Below, piece after piece: positions 1 through 7,426 of a stretch of 24,808 nt of DNA. The position numbers and the translations under genes were made by a program. Each line of letters begins with the position of its first letter. The first letter of the stretch is position 1. The stretch is from WTJX01 sp045106295. Lineage in GTDB: Bacteria > Bacteroidota > Bacteroidia > Cytophagales > JAAEPT01. The notes under the pieces were generated by a model. That model ran no database searches. It was not told the origin of the DNA and saw nothing but the letters and a program-made list of their open reading frames with translations. Location: contig JBGCEI010000163.1 in NCBI GenBank assembly GCA_045106295.1, positions 1-24,808 on the forward strand, written 5' to 3'.

Positions 1-419
1 ATGTGTATATTCTTTTTGAAAAATTAAGAAAATATAAAGACGCCTCATATGAACTCGAAAAAGATCTTAAAGAATTGATTCATATTCTTTCGAATGGCAC
101 TATTTTACCTAATGCAAACTACCGTTGGCTAGAAGAGTACAAAGCATCATTCTCAAATGATGTCATTGATGTATTGCTATCCTGCAATCAAAAAATAGTA
201 GATGACAACAAGGCTGATTTAAAAATTAAATTAGCAGATGTAATATTAATACATGATAAATTGAACGAAGAAGCCGTTTTAATTAAGTGTAGAACATATA
301 ACAAAATGGATAAACATTCATTATCAAAAAAGATATTCGATGAGTTTACAAAAACATATCAAAAAGAACATGGAGAAGAATTTGAACAAGGATTCGACTT
401 TTTTATTAGTGAAGAATAG
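1..419 (+). CDS. C-terminal fragment of a regulator-like helical protein
   Basis: The reading frame is open to the left edge, so this is taken as the 3' part of a longer gene. The first in-frame GTG (position 3) has no visible upstream signal and is probably internal. The visible 138 residues are charged and helical. The stretch from about residue 70 (DVILIHDKLNEEAVLIKC, then a helix ending near YQKEHGEEF) resembles the TPR-like bacterial transcriptional activator domain. In Bacteroidota that domain sits at the C-terminus of large sensor or regulator-like proteins. That resemblance is from memory of the family pattern, not from a search. No DNA-binding or enzymatic motif is visible here. The gene ends at a bidirectional terminator and converges on the pyr operon. 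Function is left open. Confidence 0.6.
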   Translation, partial: VYILFEKLRKYKDASYELEKDLKELIHILSNGTILPNANYRWLEEYKASFSNDVIDVLLSCNQKIVDDNKADLKIKLADVILIHDKLNEEAVLIKCRTYNKMDKHSLSKKIFDEFTKTYQKEHGEEFEQGFDFFISEE

Positions 420-580
420 TTAAATAATCAGCCAGATCAGGTCAGATTTGTGTTCGCTGTATTAAATATATAATATGTTGTGACGAATCAGTCTGATTTA
501 AGTATCAAAATTAAAAAACCCTTGTCACAGCTATTTCACAACATCATTATGAAATAGTTAACACATACAAATATGGTTTC

Positions 581-622
581 AAAAAAAAAGCCTCTGTATA
601 ACGTTATACAGAGGCTTTTTTT
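581..622. terminator. bidirectional rho-independent terminator
   Basis: A perfect 13+13 base palindrome with no unpaired loop bases (arms 590-602 and 603-615, GCCTCTGTATAAC and its complement) is preceded by nine A and followed by seven T. It can therefore terminate transcription in both directions. It lies between two converging genes, ending at 419 (+) and 645 (-). Confidence 0.9.
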
Positions 623-644
623 ATGATTAAATTTCGATAAGGGA

Positions 645-1118
645 CTAATCTTTATCTTCGTCTTCTCTATATTTTATCTGCATTCCATGCAGGAAATTAC
701 GTAGAATCTGGTCTTTACACAGGCGATATTGACTCTGCCCAGGCTTTCTGAAAAAAGCACTTAGCTCATGCTTGCTTACTCTGAGGTTTGCTAAATCTAA
801 TATAGCCAGTACATCTTCGGCTTTTAAATCTAACGCAATTTTCAGCTTTCTGAAAACGATATTATTGGTTAGCTTCTTCTCAGGTTTCGGTTGTTCTCCT
901 TCTTTCTTTCCTCTTTTAAAATTAATCCATCCATTTAAAAAGAAAGATAAATCTTTATCATAGATAGGAGCGAAATCATCATCTTCATCTTTTTTGAGCC
1001 AGTTACTCAATTCTTCAATTGTCACTTTCCGATCTGCTAACCCAAAGATTTTGATCATTAAAGAATCCTTGTAATCGAACGTATATCGAATACGTCGTAA
1101 AACATCATTATTAGTCAT
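645..1118 (-). CDS. DUF1456 family protein (YehS-like)
   Basis: 157 residues forming two copies of the same helical unit. The first begins NNDVLRRIRYTFDYKDSLM (residues 3-21) and the second TNNIVFRKLKIALDLKAEDVL (about 84-104). Each is followed by a hydrophobic 'I(F/L)DLA...V(T/S)..EL..(W/F)' helix pair. This duplicated pattern is diagnostic of DUF1456, a family with E. coli YehS as a member and no established biochemical role. The start codon overlaps the stop of the GGCT-like gene (ATGA), so the two are translationally coupled. It is the last gene of the pyrR-pyrB run and ends at the bidirectional terminator. A functional link to pyrimidine synthesis cannot be deduced from this position. 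Confidence 0.85.
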   Translation of the reverse strand: MTNNDVLRRIRYTFDYKDSLMIKIFGLADRKVTIEELSNWLKKDEDDDFAPIYDKDLSFFLNGWINFKRGKKEGEQPKPEKKLTNNIVFRKLKIALDLKAEDVLAILDLANLRVSKHELSAFFRKPGQSQYRLCKDQILRNFLHGMQIKYREDEDKD

Positions 1119-1528
1119 TTTTTTTCTATTGTTACGAAAGATAAGTAATCACCACTTGAAATAATTTCTAATTCAGTAGGTGGATACTGGTAGTAATAAA
1201 TAAGACAATGATAAACCTCTCCATCAATGAGCACCTCTCCCATCTCTTTCACATACTCGTCTTCTATTAGGTTATTTACCCCTTCGTAGGAGTCTAATAG
1301 ATCAATAATAGATTCATCTTCTACTTCATAAACATCACCTATTACAGTATCAGAATTACTATCTGATTTTAATATCCCTGGATATTCTCCAATATTGATT
1401 AATATGCCTTGAGTCTCACCAACACCTACGTGTTGACACTCTTTTTCTAATGATCTTGCATATTGATGATCAAAACCTTTTCTCAAAGTCCCATACACAA
1501 ACAGGTAATCTGGCGTTCCCATGACCAT
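1115..1528 (-). CDS. gamma-glutamylcyclotransferase-like (AIG2/GGCT fold) protein
   Basis: 137 residues. The signature YLFVYGTLRKG (residues 8-18) is the substrate-binding loop of the AIG2/GGCT superfamily. LLDSYEGV (about residues 77-84) carries the Glu expected to be the general acid/base. Members cleave gamma-glutamyl or related amide linkages with formation of 5-oxoproline, but many small bacterial members have no proven substrate, so only the fold-level call is made. The gene begins a few bases after the pyrB stop and overlaps the next gene by four bases. ATG codons at residues 1 and 3 are both possible starts. The second (position 1522) gives a protein beginning GTPDYLFVYGTL, equally acceptable. 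Confidence 0.82.
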   Translation of the reverse strand: MVMGTPDYLFVYGTLRKGFDHQYARSLEKECQHVGVGETQGILINIGEYPGILKSDSNSDTVIGDVYEVEDESIIDLLDSYEGVNNLIEDEYVKEMGEVLIDGEVYHCLIYYYQYPPTELEIISSGDYLSFVTIEKK

Positions 1529-1531
1529 ATG

Positions 1532-2467
1532 CTACTTGGTTTGAGAGGCTAACAGATATAAAACAGCCATTCGGACAGCTACTCCATTTTCTACTTGTTG
1601 TAGAATAACAGAGTGTTCCGAATCAGCTACATCACTCGTTATTTCCACTCCTCTATTTATTGGACCGGGGTGAAGGATAGTAATTTTCTTTTTTAGTTTA
1701 CTTAATCTCTCTGCATTAATCCCATAATACATCGAATACTCTCGTAAAGAAGGGAAATTAGGCACATCATCATGCTGACGCTCTAATTGTATCCGAAGAA
1801 CATTTGCTACATCACACCAAGCCAGTGCCTTGTCTACATTCAATTCTTTTTTAACCCCTAAGTCTTCTATATGTTTTGGTATTAGAGTATTAGGACCACA
1901 CACCATTACGTTGGCACCGAGTTTCTGAAGAGCAAAGATATTTGATAATGCTACTCTGGAATGTGTAATATCTCCAAAGATACAAACGTTCATATCTTTC
2001 ACATCTCCCATTTTCTCACGAATGGAAAACGTATCTAATAAAGCTTGTGTAGGATGTTCGTGTGTCCCGTCTCCAGCATTGACAATGGATGCATCTATAT
2101 GCTGACTCAGAAACTGAGGTACTCCAACACTTCCATGTCGAATCACCACAATATCTACTTTCATTGCTAAGATATTATTTACTGTATCGAGTAGCGTTTC
2201 ACCTTTCTTAGTTGAACTGCTTGCCGAAGAAAAATTGATAATATCTGCTGATAGTCTTTTTTCTGCCAGTTCGAATGACATTCTAGTTCTCGTAGAATTC
2301 TCAAAAAATAAATTAGCAATCGTAATATCTCGTAAAGAAGGGACTTTCTTAATCGGTCGATTAATTACTTCTTTGAACTGATCCGCATGATTGAATATGA
2401 GTTGAATATCTTCTTGTGAAAGATCTTTTATACCCAATAAATGTTTCGTACTCAGTTGACTAGCCAT
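1532..2467 (-). CDS. pyrB: aspartate carbamoyltransferase, catalytic subunit
   Basis: Catalyses carbamoyl phosphate + L-aspartate to N-carbamoyl-L-aspartate, the first committed step of pyrimidine synthesis, in the cytoplasm. The 311-residue length is normal. The carbamoyl-phosphate motif STRTR is at residues 58-62 within FFENSTRTRMSFE, the family motif HPTQ at 138-141 within DGTHEHPTQALLD, and the C-terminal HPGPINRG near residue 266. No pyrI regulatory-chain gene is nearby, so the enzyme probably works without one, as in PyrB types associated with PyrR. It starts three bases after the pyrR stop, so the two are almost certainly co-transcribed and coupled. There is no room for an attenuator between them. 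Confidence 0.97.
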   Translation of the reverse strand: MASQLSTKHLLGIKDLSQEDIQLIFNHADQFKEVINRPIKKVPSLRDITIANLFFENSTRTRMSFELAEKRLSADIINFSSASSSTKKGETLLDTVNNILAMKVDIVVIRHGSVGVPQFLSQHIDASIVNAGDGTHEHPTQALLDTFSIREKMGDVKDMNVCIFGDITHSRVALSNIFALQKLGANVMVCGPNTLIPKHIEDLGVKKELNVDKALAWCDVANVLRIQLERQHDDVPNFPSLREYSMYYGINAERLSKLKKKITILHPGPINRGVEITSDVADSEHSVILQQVENGVAVRMAVLYLLASQTK

Positions 2468-2470
2468 ACC

Positions 2471-3010
2471 TTAGTTTGTTACAAGCCACACGGCATCTTT
2501 TTTCCCTTTGTGTTCTTTCCAAGAAACCTCTACTTTTTGCGACAAAAAGCTATCTATGTATTTCCCTACATAATTCGCTTCTATCGGTAAATCTCTTGTG
2601 TATTTTCTATCGATTAATGTCAATAATTCTACTTTCTCAGGTCTTCCGAATGTAATCATAGCATCCATTGCTGCTCGTACAGAACGACCTGTAAACAATA
2701 CATCATCGATCAAAATCACTCGTTTGCCTTCTATTGTGAATGGAATATGTGTCGAACTTGCCTCGGCAGGAAACTCTCGTCGCCTAAAATCATCTCTATG
2801 AAAAGTGGTATCTAATAATCCTAAAGGAAATTCTTTCCCTACTAACTCTTCCAATACATCTTTGATACGGTTGGCTAAATAAGAACCTCTTGGCTGTAAA
2901 CCAATTAGAATGGAGTTTTCGAAAGTAGTATGATTTTCAATAAGCTGATGACAGAGACGCTGGATAGTGATTGCGATGGACTGCTCGTTAAGAATGTTTT
3001 TTCTAGACAT
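2471..3010 (-). CDS. pyrR: PyrR: pyrimidine operon regulator / uracil phosphoribosyltransferase
   Basis: 179 residues from the ATG at 3010. The PRPP-binding loop VILIDDVLFTGRS is at residues 98-110. Further PyrR hallmarks are GLQPRGSYLA (37-46), DTTFHRDDF (67-75, equivalent to the TLYRDDL region) and the RKYTRDLPIEANYVGK block near 135-150. In Gram-positives PyrR binds pyr mRNA in a UMP-dependent way and has weak UPRTase activity. Its RNA-binding role here is not shown. An in-frame upstream start at 3082 would add 24 residues not seen in PyrR proteins, and a promoter-like TACTTTTG lies inside that extension, so 3010 is chosen. First gene of the run with pyrB, GGCT-like and DUF1456. Confidence 0.93.
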   Translation of the reverse strand: MSRKNILNEQSIAITIQRLCHQLIENHTTFENSILIGLQPRGSYLANRIKDVLEELVGKEFPLGLLDTTFHRDDFRRREFPAEASSTHIPFTIEGKRVILIDDVLFTGRSVRAAMDAMITFGRPEKVELLTLIDRKYTRDLPIEANYVGKYIDSFLSQKVEVSWKEHKGKKDAVWLVTN

Positions 3011-3025
3011 CAACGGTGTTTTAGA

Positions 3026-3033
3026 CAAAAGTA
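3026..3033 (-). promoter_or_regulatory. candidate Bacteroidota -7 element for pyrR
   Basis: On the minus strand TACTTTTG matches the Bacteroidota -7 consensus TAnnTTTG exactly. It ends 15 bases before the favoured pyrR ATG. I see no TTG at the usual distance upstream (17-23 bases). If real, the mRNA leader is only about 8-10 bases, too short for an attenuator. Confidence 0.4.
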
Positions 3034-3082
3034 AGGGTTTTAGATTTAATTTATTAACTATTCTGTCTGTATTATTAGTCAA

Positions 3083-3537
3083 TAATTGAACTCTGACTAT
3101 GTGCTAATATTAATAAATAGCACAATAAATTCAGGATTTTATAATTTCAAATTCGGATTCTTAAAGAAAAAACGCTGTCCTTACTTGATTTTTCGATGAT
3201 TTGTTAAAAACCACCCTATTCATTATTATAGTTATCCACATCGAAATTCTTTTTTTAAAAAAAGAGAAAGAAATTCATCACTCCTAAAAAAGGTGAATAA
3301 ACCTATTAAAGATATAAGTAATTCTAATATAAGTTGAGTGATTTCGATAGAACAAATATACTTAAAAAACAGCCTGATCTATTTAAGTGAAATATTTTTT
3401 TTATCAACAAAATATTTATTCCATAAAAATAATATTCTCCTCTTCCTCTCATTCTTACTAATTGCTGTTAGCTTTGTAACTAGTCACCACTTTAATGTCT
3501 TACTACTAGATACCTTGTACTAAATACTACTAAAAAA
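3083..3537. other. gene-free AT-rich stretch with a DnaA-box-like 9-mer
   Basis: About 455 bases lie between the divergent pyrR and ABC-F genes (530 if pyrR starts at 3010). No convincing gene is seen. It contains TTATCCACA at 3232-3240, an exact match to the DnaA-box consensus. Nine bases later comes a perfect 16-base A/T palindrome, C-T7-A7-G (3249-3264). I found no second DnaA box nearby, so an origin is not claimed. The right end (3464 onward) carries the GCTGTTAGCTT repeat tract described separately. Confidence 0.45.
3464..3533 (+). repeat. degenerate CTAG-rich tract before the ABC-F gene, with possible promoter
   Basis: Starts with GCTGTTAGCTT (3464-3474), followed by an ACTAGTC word, an ACTAGATAC word and further TACT repeats, ending just before the ATG at 3538. 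The same 11-mer followed by CTAGTC and TAGATACTAG occurs before the MATE gene at 12776-12824. Within the tract TAGCTTTG (3469-3476) fits TAnnTTTG and could be a -7 element, but the copy at 12780 reads TAGCTTCTG, so the fit may be incidental. Confidence 0.4.
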
Positions 3538-5418
3538 ATGAACATTCTTTCTGCAGAATCATTATCCAAGTCTTTTAGTGAACGTTGGTTGTTCCAAAAC
3601 ATCAATTTTGGCTTAAACCAAGGGGAGAAAGTAGCGCTTGTTGGTGCAAATGGAACGGGAAAGTCTACTTTGATGAAAATCATAGCTGGCAAATTACCCG
3701 CTGATGGTGGTGAAACGGTGATTCGAAAAGGAATAAAAGTAGCTTACCTAGAACAAGAGCCTGACTTGCCTTTATCCGCCACAGCTAGAGACGCCGTTTT
3801 TGGTGAAGATAATCCAGTAGCACAAACTGTTATTCAATACAATGCCGCTATTGAAGACCCTAATATGGATTCTGACTTATTAGAAGAGTTGACTAACCGG
3901 ATGGAAGAACTCAATGCATGGGATTTTGATTCTGAAATTGAACAGGTAATGGGTAAACTAGGTGTTCATGACTTAGAACAAGTGATTGACACGATGTCTG
4001 GAGGACAAAAGAAACGTGTAGCTTTAGCCAAACTGTTATTATCTAAACCAGACTTTTTACTATTGGATGAGCCTACTAACCACTTGGATGTCACCACTAT
4101 TGAATGGCTGGAAGAATATTTAAAAACAGCTGCTTTTACCATTTTAATGGTCACGCACGATAGATACTTTATGGATCACGTATCCAATAATGTACTAGAG
4201 TTAAACAATGGAAGCATTCACAAACATCAAGGAAACTACGAGTACTACTTGACCCAACGAGCGGCTAGAGAAGAACAATTAGCTACTGAAGTAACAAAAG
4301 CTAAAAACTTGTATAAAAAAGAATTAGAATGGGTAAGAAGGCAACCTAAAGCTAGAGGAACAAAGGCAAAATACAGAGTAGAAGCTTTTGAAGGAATAAA
4401 AGCGAAAGCAAAACAAGACATCAGTAAAGCAACCATGAACATAGAAGTAACTGCTTCTAGACAAGGGAAAAAGATTTTAGAAATAGAAGGGTTAAATAAG
4501 CAGTTTGACGGAACAGACTTCGTAAAGGACTTTTCTTATGTATTCAAACGAGGGGAACGAATTGCCATTGTTGGAGAAAATGGAGTTGGGAAATCTACCT
4601 TTTTAAATTTATTAACGGGTCAGTTAGAACCAGACTCAGGAGAAATAGAAAAAGGACAAACTACTCAGTTTGGTTATTTCACGCAACATTCGGAAAGTTT
4701 AAACGAAAGTAATAAAGTAATTCAAGAGGTATTGGATATTGCAGAATACATCACACTAGGAGATGGAAAACAGATTACAGCTTCTAAGTTCTTAGAAATG
4801 TTTTTGTTTACAGCAGACAAACAATACACGCTCATAGAAAAACTAAGCGGTGGAGAGCGTAAAAAATTACAACTACTTAAAGTATTAGTCCGAAACCCTA
4901 ACTTCTTAATTCTGGATGAACCTACTAATGATTTGGATATTGATACTCTCAATGTATTAGAAGAGTTTCTAGAAAGCTTCCCCGGATGCTTGATTATTGT
5001 TTCTCACGATAGGTACTTTACAGATCGACTAATTGATCACTTATTTGTATTTAAAGGGCAAGGAGAGATCATGGATTTTAATGGTAACTACACTGATTAC
5101 CTAGAATATAAAAAAGAAGTAGCTAGAGAAGAAAAACAGAAAAAGAACAAAAAAGATACTGCTCCTAAAATAATAGACACACCTGTTGCTACTCAAGAAG
5201 TTAAAAAAGCATCTTATAAAGAAAAGATAGAATTTGAGACTTTAGAAAAAGAGATTGCTGATTTAGAACTAGAAAAAAAGAAGATTGAAGAGGAGTTAAG
5301 TAATGGAGGAACTGACTTCGATAAGATTAGTGAGTTATCAAACAAAATGGGTGAAATTAATAACACACTAGAAGAAAAAGAATTACGTTGGTTGGAACTC
5401 TCTGAAATTTGCGGGTAG
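3538..5418 (+). CDS. ABC-F family ATPase, Uup-like
   Basis: 626 residues with two ABC ATPase modules and no membrane spans, the layout of ABC-F proteins that act on ribosomes rather than as transporters. Module 1 has Walker A GANGTGKS at residues 36-43, signature MSGGQKKR and Walker B LLLDEPTNHLD. Module 2 has Walker A GENGVGKS (about 352) and LSGGERKK with LILDEPTNDLD. The interdomain linker contains VRRQPKARGTKAKYR, the basic Uup-type linker. A charged coiled-coil tail (about residues 535-626, rich in EKEIADLELEKKKIEEEL) corresponds to the Uup C-terminal domain, which binds DNA or RNA. Assignment to Uup rather than EttA rests on that tail. The gene converges on rnhA with four bases between stops and no terminator hairpin. 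Confidence 0.92.
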   Translation: MNILSAESLSKSFSERWLFQNINFGLNQGEKVALVGANGTGKSTLMKIIAGKLPADGGETVIRKGIKVAYLEQEPDLPLSATARDAVFGEDNPVAQTVIQYNAAIEDPNMDSDLLEELTNRMEELNAWDFDSEIEQVMGKLGVHDLEQVIDTMSGGQKKRVALAKLLLSKPDFLLLDEPTNHLDVTTIEWLEEYLKTAAFTILMVTHDRYFMDHVSNNVLELNNGSIHKHQGNYEYYLTQRAAREEQLATEVTKAKNLYKKELEWVRRQPKARGTKAKYRVEAFEGIKAKAKQDISKATMNIEVTASRQGKKILEIEGLNKQFDGTDFVKDFSYVFKRGERIAIVGENGVGKSTFLNLLTGQLEPDSGEIEKGQTTQFGYFTQHSESLNESNKVIQEVLDIAEYITLGDGKQITASKFLEMFLFTADKQYTLIEKLSGGERKKLQLLKVLVRNPNFLILDEPTNDLDIDTLNVLEEFLESFPGCLIIVSHDRYFTDRLIDHLFVFKGQGEIMDFNGNYTDYLEYKKEVAREEKQKKNKKDTAPKIIDTPVATQEVKKASYKEKIEFETLEKEIADLELEKKKIEEELSNGGTDFDKISELSNKMGEINNTLEEKELRWLELSEICG

Positions 5419-5422
5419 TTAT

Positions 5423-5872
5423 TTACACTAACCCAAAACCTTCATCAACTAAAAAATCACCAGAGTTTGCAGCAGCTACAGCCAAACGATCACAACGCTC
5501 ATTTTCTGGATGTCCAGCATGTCCTTTAATCCATTTAAACTTTACATCATGCTTTTTATAAGCAGGGATAAAACGTTGCCATAGATCTGGGTTTTTTTTT
5601 CCTTTAAACCCTTTTTTTACCCAACTCCACAACCAACCCTTATCTACAGTATCTACTACATATTTAGAATCCGAATAAACGGTTACTTTCTGTCCTTCTC
5701 TAGTCAACGATTCTAAACCGACTATAACTGCCATCAACTCCATTCTGTTGTTGGTCGTCTTTGTGAACCCTTGAGATATTTCTCTTCTATGCTGACCAAA
5801 AGTAAGCACTATACCATAACCTCCAGGGCCAGGGTTTCCGAGGGAAGATCCGTCTGTGAAAATATTAACCAT
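5423..5872 (-). CDS. rnhA: ribonuclease HI
   Basis: Degrades the RNA strand of RNA-DNA hybrids (R-loops, Okazaki primers). From the ATG at 5872 the protein has 149 residues, close to the E. coli length. The catalytic carboxylates are all present: D7 in FTDGSSLGNPGPGG, E45 in NNRMELMAV, D68 in VYSDSKYV and D128 in NERCDRLA, with the assisting His in GHAGHPEN (118-121). A longer frame from 5914 adds 14 residues unlike RNase HI and is rejected. The chosen start overlaps the end of the upstream aminotransferase gene by eight bases, consistent with coupling in the aroQ operon. Confidence 0.96.
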   Translation of the reverse strand: MVNIFTDGSSLGNPGPGGYGIVLTFGQHRREISQGFTKTTNNRMELMAVIVGLESLTREGQKVTVYSDSKYVVDTVDKGWLWSWVKKGFKGKKNPDLWQRFIPAYKKHDVKFKWIKGHAGHPENERCDRLAVAAANSGDFLVDEGFGLV

Positions 5873-6917
5873 ATGATTCAAAAAAATGCTGTAAAGAGGT
5901 TGTTTCCAACTCACTAATAGCAGGGAAGTTTGCTATTCTAAATGTAGTTTCTTTCCACTCACCATACCCTTTCCCTATCACAAAACCGTTCTGTTCAGCT
6001 TGTTTTATAAAGTCTGTTATTTGTTCAAGTGACTTTCCTTTTATAGCAAGTACTGTATCCGAACGTACAGATTCATTCTCTATTAAAAAATCAAAAGAAG
6101 ATTTCTGAATAACTTCGGCCCATTCTTTTGCTTGTTTTTGTAACTGCTGACTAATTTTAGTAATTGGTGAAATTTCCTCCATTACTTTATTCAACAAATA
6201 AATTCCTAAAATATTAGGCGTATGCGTAGTCTGAGATTTTGAGAAATTCTTTTCTATAAAATTGTAACTATTATAAAACCGATTATCGTCAATCTGCTTT
6301 GCTTGTTCTACTGCTTTTGGAGAACAAATCAAAACAGCCATTCCTGCTGGTAAGCCAAAACATTTTTGTACGGAAGCATACCAAATATCCGCTTCCTCGA
6401 ACGGTAACTCAACACCTGCCATAGAAGAGGTAGCATCTACAGCGATCAACTGATCGGAATACACTTCTCTGACTTTTTTTAAATCATAAGAATTAACCTG
6501 AGTACCGTTGGATGTTTCGTTATGCGTAATGCAAATTAAATCGGCATCCGTTTTTGGTAACTTCTCGATAATGGATTGGTGACAGTCATACACAAAACGT
6601 TCAGCAGATGCGTTTATTCGCTTAGCGTAATCGAACCATTTCTTTCCAAATGCTCCATTGTAAATGTGTAAACTTTTTTCTTCTGTAAAAGACTGTGTGC
6701 AAATTTCCCAACATTCTGTGGCTGACGAAACAAAAGAAATGCTGTATACTGATGGAACAGCTAATTTCTCCTTCAACAAAGAAACAGTTTCTTTTAGTAA
6801 TGCTTCAAAAGGGGCACTTCTATGGTTCCTCTCCAATAAACCACTGTCGTAAGCCTCATTCAGATGTTGCTTAACAGATGGGTATATTTTGGCTGGGCCA
6901 GGATAAAAGCAGACCAT
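5865..6917 (-). CDS. class V (SerC-like) PLP-dependent aminotransferase
   Basis: 350 residues with the fold-type I class V pattern. YPGPAKIYPSV (5-15) and ERNHRSAPFEALLKE (29-43) form the N-terminal substrate region. SATECW (65-70) and NGAFGKKW (87-94) are cofactor-loop motifs, AVDATSSMAGVE (159-170) carries the PLP-pyridine Asp161, and SVQKCFGLPAG (182-192) carries the predicted Schiff-base Lys185. The HRS and SVQK features recall phosphoserine aminotransferase and alanine/serine-glyoxylate aminotransferases. The N-terminus differs from canonical SerC (FSAGPC...), so the substrate is left open and no symbol is given. The ATG follows the aroQ stop with no intervening base, and the 3' end overlaps rnhA. 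Confidence 0.85.
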   Translation of the reverse strand: MVCFYPGPAKIYPSVKQHLNEAYDSGLLERNHRSAPFEALLKETVSLLKEKLAVPSVYSISFVSSATECWEICTQSFTEEKSLHIYNGAFGKKWFDYAKRINASAERFVYDCHQSIIEKLPKTDADLICITHNETSNGTQVNSYDLKKVREVYSDQLIAVDATSSMAGVELPFEEADIWYASVQKCFGLPAGMAVLICSPKAVEQAKQIDDNRFYNSYNFIEKNFSKSQTTHTPNILGIYLLNKVMEEISPITKISQQLQKQAKEWAEVIQKSSFDFLIENESVRSDTVLAIKGKSLEQITDFIKQAEQNGFVIGKGYGEWKETTFRIANFPAISELETTSLQHFFESYG

Positions 6918-7337
6918 TTAATTTAGGAAACTTTCAAGTGCTAACTCATATCCTTTTAAACCAAATCCAACAATCACTCCTTTACTTACTTCACTAATGT
7001 AACTGTGGTGTCTAAATTCTTCTCTTTGGTGGACATTAGAAATATGTACTTCCACAACAGGTGCAGAAATAGCTGCAATGGCATCTCTTATAGCTACAGA
7101 AGTATGTGTAAATGCTCCTGCATTAAGAACGATTCCATTAATATCAAACCCTACTTTGTGTATCTTATCTAGTATTTCACCTTCGTGATTGGATTGAAAA
7201 TAAGACAATGATAGCTTACCATATTTTTTAACAAGTGTCTCTTCATAGAAAGATTCAAATGTCTGCTCTCCGTAGATCGATTTCTCTCTTTTTCCTAAAA
7301 GATTTAGATTAGGTCCATTAATGATTAAAATATCCAT
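6918..7337 (-). CDS. aroQ: type II 3-dehydroquinate dehydratase
   Basis: Dehydrates 3-dehydroquinate to 3-dehydroshikimate in the shikimate pathway. 139 residues, typical for the dodecameric type II enzyme. Visible motifs are IINGPNLNLLGKRE (5-18), with catalytic-loop Arg17 and Tyr22, NAGAFTHTSVAIRDA (72-86), with the substrate-binding Asn72 and His78, and EVHISNVHQREEFRHHSY (96-113), with the catalytic His98. Start and stop are unambiguous. It heads a three-gene minus operon (aroQ, aminotransferase, rnhA) with zero or negative spacing. The 89-base gap to the divergent pirin gene has no promoter motif I can identify on either strand. Confidence 0.97.
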   Translation of the reverse strand: MDILIINGPNLNLLGKREKSIYGEQTFESFYEETLVKKYGKLSLSYFQSNHEGEILDKIHKVGFDINGIVLNAGAFTHTSVAIRDAIAAISAPVVEVHISNVHQREEFRHHSYISEVSKGVIVGFGLKGYELALESFLN

Positions 7338-7426
7338 AGATAAATGTACTAAAAAATCTATTCATCAAAAGGGAACCCTTTCTCATTTTTAGTGTTTTAT
7401 TTGATACGTGACTAAATTATTGGAGT

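Noticed and set aside
3338..3523. 61-residue hydrophobic open frame starting at GTG
   Set aside because: No ribosome binding site or promoter, AT-driven amino-acid composition, and it overlaps the degenerate repeat tract. Not supported as a gene.
3083..3537. Chromosomal replication origin
   Set aside because: Only one DnaA-box match is seen, and no dnaA, dnaN or similar origin-linked gene is nearby.
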